Positions 57,900 through 64,000 of a stretch of 64,000 nucleotides of DNA are shown here, one piece after another. Within the stretch, counting starts at the first letter, position 1, and every line of letters begins with the position of its first letter. Made by a program: the position numbers and the translations under genes. The notes beneath the pieces were generated by a model that searched no databases, was not told the DNA's origin, and was given only the letters and a program-made list of their open reading frames with translations. This DNA is from Martinezella lusitana. GTDB lineage: Bacteria; Pseudomonadota; Alphaproteobacteria; Rhizobiales; Rhizobiaceae. The stretch is taken from positions 248,001 to 312,000 of the forward strand of contig NZ_WUEY01000003.1 of assembly GCF_010668395.1 (NCBI RefSeq). The letters are read 5' to 3'.

Positions 57900-58313
57900 T
57901 TACTCTGCAATGCGCTGTACGAAGCGCGTCTTGACCGAGAGCTTGGCGGAGCCGAGGCGCAGAGCCTCGCGAGCGATTTCTTCGCTCACACCGTCGATCT
58001 CGAACATCATGCGGCCGGGCTTGACCTTGCATGCCCAGTATTCGACGGAACCCTTACCTTTACCCATACGGACTTCGGTCGGCTTTGCCGTCACCGGAAC
58101 ATCCGGGAAAACACGGATCCATACACGGCCGGCGCGCTTCATGTAGCGCGTGATCGCGCGGCGGGCCGCCTCGATCTCGCGAGCGTTGACGCGGTTAGGT
58201 TCCTGCGCCTTCAGACCGAATTCGCCGAAAGCCAGATCAGAACCACCCTTGGCGACGCCCTTGATGCGACCCTTGAACTGCTTACGGTACTTCGTACGCT
58301 TTGGTTGCAACAT
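57900..58313 (-). CDS. rplP: 50S ribosomal protein L16
   Basis: This 137-residue protein next to the A-site tRNA elbow starts [20 protein letters not shown] and holds the segment [20 protein letters not shown] followed by [10 protein letters not shown]. It lies between rpsC and rpmC. Confidence 0.98.
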   Translation of the reverse strand: MLQPKRTKYRKQFKGRIKGVAKGGSDLAFGEFGLKAQEPNRVNAREIEAARRAITRYMKRAGRVWIRVFPDVPVTAKPTEVRMGKGKGSVEYWACKVKPGRMMFEIDGVSEEIAREALRLGSAKLSVKTRFVQRIAE

Positions 58314-58349
58314 TTTCTTATTCTCCGAACTTATCTGCCACGTACGCTA

Positions 58350-59075
58350 TCAAGCGTTGTCGCGGCGGCGGTCTCTATCGCGATCGCGGCTAGCCGGACC
58401 CTGGGCGTCGCCCTCGAGCGCGCGGCGTTCGGAGGCCATCGGATCGTGCTCAAGGATTTCGCCCTTGAAGATCCAGACCTTGATGCCGCAGATGCCGAAA
58501 GCGGTTTCTGCTTCAGCCGTACCGTAATCGATGTCGGCGCGCAGCGTATGCAGCGGCACGCGACCTTCGCGGTACCATTCCGTACGAGCGATTTCTGCAC
58601 CGCCGAGACGGCCTGCGCAGGTGATCTTGATGCCTTCGGCGCCAAGACGCATCGCGGACTGAACGGCGCGCTTCATGGCGCGACGGAAAGCAACACGGCG
58701 CTCAAGCTGCTGAGCGATCGACTGGGCAACCAGCGTCGCATCGATTTCCGGCTTGCGAACTTCAACGATGTTGAGGTGCGTTTCGGAATTCGTCATGTCC
58801 GACAGCTTCTTGCGGAGCTTGTCGATGTCAGCGCCCTTCTTGCCGATGATCAGGCCCGGACGAGCCGAGTGGATCGTGACGCGGCACTTCTTGTGCGGAC
58901 GTTCGATGACCACCTTCGAGATACCAGCTTGCTTCAGTTCGTTCATGACGAACTTGCGCATCTTCAGGTCTTCGTGGAGGAGCTGGCCGTACTCGGCATT
59001 GTCCGCAAACCAGCGGCTATCCCAGGTACGGTTGATGCCGAGACGAAAACCGATCGGATTGATTTTCTGACCCAT
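58350..59075 (-). CDS. rpsC: 30S ribosomal protein S3
   Basis: This 241-residue protein has an N-terminal KH domain ([20 protein letters not shown]) and the S3 C-terminal domain ([20 protein letters not shown]). It forms part of the mRNA entry helicase. The C-terminal tail is charged ([10 protein letters not shown]). The start overlaps the rplV stop by one base. Confidence 0.98.
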   Translation of the reverse strand: MGQKINPIGFRLGINRTWDSRWFADNAEYGQLLHEDLKMRKFVMNELKQAGISKVVIERPHKKCRVTIHSARPGLIIGKKGADIDKLRKKLSDMTNSETHLNIVEVRKPEIDATLVAQSIAQQLERRVAFRRAMKRAVQSAMRLGAEGIKITCAGRLGGAEIARTEWYREGRVPLHTLRADIDYGTAEAETAFGICGIKVWIFKGEILEHDPMASERRALEGDAQGPASRDRDRDRRRDNA

Positions 59076-59464
59076 TATGCGGCCTCCCCTTGAGCTTCCA
59101 CTTCGCGAACGACGATCGTCAGATGTGCGAACGGACGCTCGATGCGAGATGCGCGGCCACGGCCACGAGCGTGGAAACGCTTCATGACGATCGACTTGCC
59201 GACGTAGGCTTCTGCGACGACCAGCGAGTCAACGTCGAGATCGTGATTGTTCTCAGCGTTTGCGATCGCAGATTCGAGCGTCTTCTTGACGGCACCTGCG
59301 ATGCGCTTGCGAGAGAATTCCAGCTCTGCGAGTGCGCGATCAACCTTCTTGCCGCGGATAGAAGCCGCGACCAGGTTGAGCTTCTGCGGGCTGACGCGGA
59401 GAGTGCGCGCAACTGCCTGCGCCTCATTATCCTTCAGCCGGCGTTCGGTTTTTGCCTTGCCCAT
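59075..59464 (-). CDS. rplV: 50S ribosomal protein L22
   Basis: This 129-residue protein has [20 protein letters not shown] and the tunnel-lining hairpin region around [20 protein letters not shown]. It reaches from the outside of the large subunit into the exit tunnel. It follows rpsS by two bases. Confidence 0.98.
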   Translation of the reverse strand: MGKAKTERRLKDNEAQAVARTLRVSPQKLNLVAASIRGKKVDRALAELEFSRKRIAGAVKKTLESAIANAENNHDLDVDSLVVAEAYVGKSIVMKRFHARGRGRASRIERPFAHLTIVVREVEAQGEAA

Positions 59465-59466
59465 TG

Positions 59467-59745
59467 TTACTTCCTCTTCGCCTTCTTGTCCGCACCGTGA
59501 CCATAATAGGTACGGGTCGGGGCGAACTCGCCGAACTTGTGTCCGACCATGTCTTCATTGACGCTGACCGGAATATGCTTGCTGCCGTTGTAAACACCAA
59601 AGGTGAGACCAACGAACTGCGGCATGATGGTGGAGCGACGGCTCCACATCTTGATTACTTCGCTGCGTCCGCCTTCGCGCACCTTCTCAGCTTTCTTGAG
59701 AAGATAGCCGTCAACAAACGGACCTTTCCATACTGAACGAGCCAC
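59467..59745 (-). CDS. rpsS: 30S ribosomal protein S19
   Basis: This 92-residue head protein starts [20 protein letters not shown] and has the conserved [20 protein letters not shown] followed by TRTYYGH. It pairs with S13. It lies 15 bases after rplB. Confidence 0.98.
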   Translation of the reverse strand: MARSVWKGPFVDGYLLKKAEKVREGGRSEVIKMWSRRSTIMPQFVGLTFGVYNGSKHIPVSVNEDMVGHKFGEFAPTRTYYGHGADKKAKRK

Positions 59746-59760
59746 TTGAGACTTCCTCTC

Positions 59761-60597
59761 TTACTTCTTGCGCTGATGGCGCGAGCGCATGATCATCTTG
59801 TCGGTCGACTTGTTCGACCGCGTACGCTTGCCCTTGGTCGGCTTGCCCCACGGAGTCACCGGATGGCGACCACCAGAGGTGCGGCCTTCACCACCGCCGT
59901 GCGGATGGTCGACCGGGTTCATGACAACACCGCGGTTATGCGGCTTCTTGCCACGCCAACGCGAACGACCGGCCTTGCCGTCATTGATGTTGCCGTGATC
60001 CGGGTTGGAAACGGCACCGATCGTTGCAAGGCAGGTGCCGTGCACGAGGCGCTGTTCACCGGAGTTCAGGCGAAGGATCGCCATGCCCTGGTCACGACCG
60101 ACGAGCTGGGCGTAGGAACCGGCGGAGCGAGCGATCTGACCGCCCTTGCCCGGCTTCATTTCCACGTTGTGGATGATGGAGCCGACCGGAATGAACTGAA
60201 GCGGCATGGTGTTGCCCGGCTTCACGTCCACTGCCTTGTCAGAAGCGATGACCTTGTCGCCGGCAGCGAGGCGCTGCGGAGCGAGGATGTAGGCCAGCTC
60301 GCCGTCCGTGTACTTCACCAGAGCGATGTAAGCGGTACGGTTCGGATCGTATTCGATGCGCTCGACGGCTGCTTCAACGTCGAACTTGCGACGCTTGAAG
60401 TCCACCAGACGATAGGTGCGCTTGTGACCGCCACCCTGGAAACGCACGGTGATGCGGCCGGTGTTGTTGCGGCCACCCTTGGAGGTCAGGCCTTCCGTCA
60501 GCGTCTTGACCGGCTTGCCCTTGTAGAGCGAGGAGCGATCGACGATGACCAGCTGACGCTGGCTCGGGGTCGTCGGATTGAATGTTTTCAATGCCAT
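59761..60597 (-). CDS. rplB: 50S ribosomal protein L2
   Basis: This 278-residue protein is needed for subunit joining and peptidyl transfer. The conserved [20 protein letters not shown] holds the important His; [20 protein letters not shown] and the terminal basic region are also typical. Confidence 0.99.
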   Translation of the reverse strand: MALKTFNPTTPSQRQLVIVDRSSLYKGKPVKTLTEGLTSKGGRNNTGRITVRFQGGGHKRTYRLVDFKRRKFDVEAAVERIEYDPNRTAYIALVKYTDGELAYILAPQRLAAGDKVIASDKAVDVKPGNTMPLQFIPVGSIIHNVEMKPGKGGQIARSAGSYAQLVGRDQGMAILRLNSGEQRLVHGTCLATIGAVSNPDHGNINDGKAGRSRWRGKKPHNRGVVMNPVDHPHGGGEGRTSGGRHPVTPWGKPTKGKRTRSNKSTDKMIMRSRHQRKK

Positions 60598-60608
60598 TTT
60601 CTTATTCC

Positions 60609-60902
60609 TCAGAGACCGGTGGAGACGTCGATCGACTGGCCTTCGGCGAGCGTCACAACAGCCTTCTTCACGTCCTTCTGCTTGCCGACGAGACCCTTGA
60701 ACCGCTTGGTCTTGCCGAGGCGCAGCAGAGTGTTGACGGCCGTAACCTTGACGCCGAAGAGCGCTTCGACGGCAGCCTTGATTTCAGGCTTCGTCGCGTT
60801 CTTGGCAACGTTGAAAACAACCTGGTTATTGTCCGAAAGCAGCGTGGACTTTTCGGTGATCGCAGGAGAAACGATCACATCATAATGGCGAAGATCCGTC
60901 AC
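60609..60902 (-). CDS. rplW: 50S ribosomal protein L23
   Basis: This 97-residue protein at the tunnel exit is the docking site for trigger factor and SRP. It has [20 protein letters not shown] and [11 protein letters not shown]. It overlaps the rplD stop by four bases. Confidence 0.98.
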   Translation of the reverse strand: MTDLRHYDVIVSPAITEKSTLLSDNNQVVFNVAKNATKPEIKAAVEALFGVKVTAVNTLLRLGKTKRFKGLVGKQKDVKKAVVTLAEGQSIDVSTGL

Positions 60903-61519
60903 TTGAATCGCTCCTCTAGAGCTTCAACTGCAGCCTTGGACAGCACGAGCTTGCCGCGGCGCAGGATGTCGTAAACGTTGATGCCCTGAACCGGCAGAAC
61001 ATCGATATTCGGGATGTTCTTGGCTGCGAGCTTGAAGTTGCTGTCGAGTTCAGCGCCGCCGATGAACAGAGCGTTCGTCAGGCCGAGCGTTTCGAAAGCG
61101 CCAGCGAGTGCCTTGGTCTTGGCTTCGGTTGCGACGAGATTGTCGATGACGATCACGTCTTCAGCCTTGAACTTGGCCGACAGAGCATGACGCAGGCCGA
61201 GGGCGCGAACCTTCTTCGGCAGATCATGTTCATGGCTGCGGGCGACAGGGCCGTGAGCCTTACCACCGCCGCGGAACTGCGGAGCGCGAGCCGAATGGTG
61301 ACGAGCGCGGCCCGTACCCTTCTGCTTGTACATCTTGGCACCGGTGCGCGCCACGTCGGCGCGGCCCTTGGCCTGATGCGTGCCCTGCTGCTTCTTGGCA
61401 AGCTGCCAGCGAATGACGCGGGCAAGAATGTCTTCGCGCGGCTCGAGGCCGAAAATCGCGTCAGAAAGGGAAACCTTCCCAGCGTCTTTGCCCTCAAGGG
61501 TCTTGACGTTCAATTCCAT
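60899..61519 (-). CDS. rplD: 50S ribosomal protein L4
   Basis: This 206-residue protein has the tunnel loop around [20 protein letters not shown] and starts [20 protein letters not shown]. In E. coli L4 represses the S10 operon; whether this holds here is not known. ATG 61519 is used rather than the open frame to 61579, which lies in rplC. Confidence 0.98.
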   Translation of the reverse strand: MELNVKTLEGKDAGKVSLSDAIFGLEPREDILARVIRWQLAKKQQGTHQAKGRADVARTGAKMYKQKGTGRARHHSARAPQFRGGGKAHGPVARSHEHDLPKKVRALGLRHALSAKFKAEDVIVIDNLVATEAKTKALAGAFETLGLTNALFIGGAELDSNFKLAAKNIPNIDVLPVQGINVYDILRRGKLVLSKAAVEALEERFK

Positions 61520-61532
61520 TGGTTTGGCTCCC

Positions 61533-62174
61533 TTACTTCGCTGCCGACTTGACGGCGTCGCGCACGATGATCCAGGCACCCTTGGAGCCAGGAACCGCGC
61601 CCTTGACGAGGATCAGACCGCGATCTTCATCGGTCGATACCACTTCGAGGTTCTGCGTCGTCACGCGCGTCTGGCCCATGTGACCAGCCATCTTCTTGTT
61701 CTTGAACACCTTGCCCGGGTCCTGACGCGAGCCGGTCGAACCGTGCGAGCGGTGCGAAACCGACACACCGTGCGTGGCGCGCAGACCGCCGAAGCCGTGA
61801 CGCTTGATAGCGCCGGCAAAGCCCTTACCGATCGTCGTGCCGGTCACGTCGACGAGCTGGCCCGCCGTGAAGTGAGCGGCCTTGAGCTCGGTGCCGACTT
61901 CAAGCAGGTTGTCGTCCGTGACGCGGAATTCAACGAGCTTGGCCTTCGGCTCAACGCTTGCGACGGCGAAATGACCGCGCAGGGCCTTCGTCGTGTTCTT
62001 AACTTTTGCCTGGCCGGCACCGAGCTGTACTGCGGTGTAGCCATTCTTTTCAACTGTGCGCTGGGCTACGACCTGGCAGCCATCCAAACGCAATACGGTT
62101 ACCGGGACGTGCTCGCCGGCGTCGTTATAGACGCGGGTCATTCCCACCTTCTGTGCAATCACACCTGAACGCAT
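61533..62174 (-). CDS. rplC: 50S ribosomal protein L3
   Basis: This 213-residue protein near the peptidyl transferase centre starts [20 protein letters not shown] and has the methylatable-Gln region [17 protein letters not shown], followed by MAGHMG. ATG 62174 is chosen by family; the ATG at 62192 is in frame. Confidence 0.98.
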   Translation of the reverse strand: MRSGVIAQKVGMTRVYNDAGEHVPVTVLRLDGCQVVAQRTVEKNGYTAVQLGAGQAKVKNTTKALRGHFAVASVEPKAKLVEFRVTDDNLLEVGTELKAAHFTAGQLVDVTGTTIGKGFAGAIKRHGFGGLRATHGVSVSHRSHGSTGSRQDPGKVFKNKKMAGHMGQTRVTTQNLEVVSTDEDRGLILVKGAVPGSKGAWIIVRDAVKSAAK

Positions 62175-62212
62175 CGGTTCAATCCTTCTCACTCAGCTCG
62201 AGAACCTAAGTC

Positions 62213-62521
62213 TCAGAGCTTGATCTCAACATCGACACCGGCGGCGAGATCGAGCTTCATCAGCGCGTCTACCGTCTGCGGGGTCGGGTCAACGATGTCG
62301 AGGAGGCGCTTGTGCGTGCGCATCTCGAACTGCTCGCGGCTCTTCTTGTCGATGTGCGGGGACCGGTTAACCGTGAACTTCTCGATACGGGTCGGAAGCG
62401 GAACGGGGCCCCGGACGCTAGCACCGGTGCGCTTCGCCGTCGACACGATCTCGCGCGTGGAAGCATCGAGAATCCGGTGATCGAACGCCTTCAGGCGAAT
62501 GCGGATATTTTGGCCGTTCAT
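62213..62521 (-). CDS. rpsJ: 30S ribosomal protein S10 (NusE)
   Basis: This 102-residue protein also acts as NusE in transcription antitermination and coupling with NusG. It starts [20 protein letters not shown] and has the loop [20 protein letters not shown]. It is the first gene of the S10-like group, after a 312-bp region downstream of tuf. Confidence 0.98.
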   Translation of the reverse strand: MNGQNIRIRLKAFDHRILDASTREIVSTAKRTGASVRGPVPLPTRIEKFTVNRSPHIDKKSREQFEMRTHKRLLDIVDPTPQTVDALMKLDLAAGVDVEIKL

Positions 62522-62833
62522 TCGACGTTATCCTTGTGTTTTGTTATCTCGCGTGCCGCTTAAAAAAGGGCACGGAATGTTCTTTTTCCTAAGGCGGACC
62601 ACCGGTTTCAAAGATCGAGAGGGACGCCGGCTGCGGCATCCCCATCCACTCTTTAGACCTTTCGGCCCACCTTATTGTTAATTTCATCGGCTGCTTCGTT
62701 ATCCGAAGCAGAGTGCAAATCGCGCTCGCGCGCCATTTGCAACATTTCCATGTCATAAGCAAGCGGCTACAGCCGCTTGCTTCATATTATTGTCATCGAA
62801 TCGGTAAAGCCGGCGGCGTGGCCGCCTGCTTTA
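62522..62833. promoter_or_regulatory. tuf-rpsJ intergenic region with several hairpins, S10 leader/promoter
   Basis: Seen from the minus strand, the tuf stop is followed by a GGCGGC/GCCGCC hairpin (62812-62826 on plus), a perfect 10-base palindromic stem GCAAGCGGCT/AGCCGCTTGC (62759-62780), and an inverted repeat TGCAAAT (62714-62720) / ATTTGCA (62735-62741). Nearer to rpsJ, GTGCC and GGCAC flank a run of T (about 62555-62575). These may end tuf transcription and form an S10 leader; promoter hexamers are not assigned. Confidence 0.5.

Positions 62834-64000
<1,167 letters not shown>

Overview
The window is chromosomal DNA of an alphaproteobacterium of the Rhizobium/Agrobacterium group (Rhizobiales). 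The evidence is high-GC coding sequence, the gene order of the ribosomal-protein block (tuf-rpsJ to rplQ with adk after secY), a full-length class II (B12-dependent) ribonucleotide reductase of the rhizobial type, and rhizobial small proteins and intergenic palindromic repeats. Almost everything is ordinary chromosomal content, densely packed on both strands.

Layout. Positions 1-4.7 kb hold the 3' end of a mercaptopyruvate sulfurtransferase gene, a GNAT enzyme, a DUF1203 protein, alanine dehydrogenase with a divergent Lrp-type regulator, an endo/exonuclease/phosphatase-fold protein and a PilZ protein. Positions 4.8-12 kb hold a Tat-exported cyclic nucleotide phosphodiesterase, a LysR/azoreductase divergent pair, a TetR/SDR divergent pair with a duplicated operator-like palindrome, an HlyU-family protein and threonine deaminase. 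Positions 12.3-14.7 kb look accessory: a deleted IS3-type transposase remnant, a polytopic GT-C-like membrane protein and a small ORF, ending at tRNA-Leu(TAA). Positions 14.9-24.3 kb hold wrbA, a CinA/MoaB-domain protein, a tandem Usp protein, gpt, nrdJ behind paired NrdR boxes, and a secreted alpha/beta hydrolase.

Positions 24.5-35.7 kb hold an ABC-F ATPase and then, on the minus strand, the most unusual part of the window. Four overlapping genes encode a polytopic coiled-coil protein, an anchored vWA-like protein, a four-TM protein with a MotA/ExbB-like last helix and a helical tail, and a MotB/OmpA-like protein with an acidic residue in its single TM. A SARP-like wHTH/TPR regulator lies upstream. 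I read this as a possible ion-driven, stator-like envelope complex, distantly reminiscent of ZorAB/MotAB but without nuclease or helicase partners. Next come a ketopantoate reductase, a DapA-fold protein lacking the Schiff-base lysine, and several tiny proteins.

Positions 35.8-47.8 kb hold a DUF1883 protein, rarA with a DegQ-type protease, an LprI-like protein, ilvD, the methionine sulfoxide repair pair msrP-msrQ, and an Aae-like efflux operon (marR-FUSC-DUF1656-hlyD). Positions 47.9-64.0 kb are the S10-spc-alpha ribosomal protein supercluster on the minus strand, from tuf (only its first three codons lie outside the window) to rplQ and a strong terminator. Terminator-like hairpins also lie between rpsQ and rplN and between rplO and secY, so the block is probably several transcription units.
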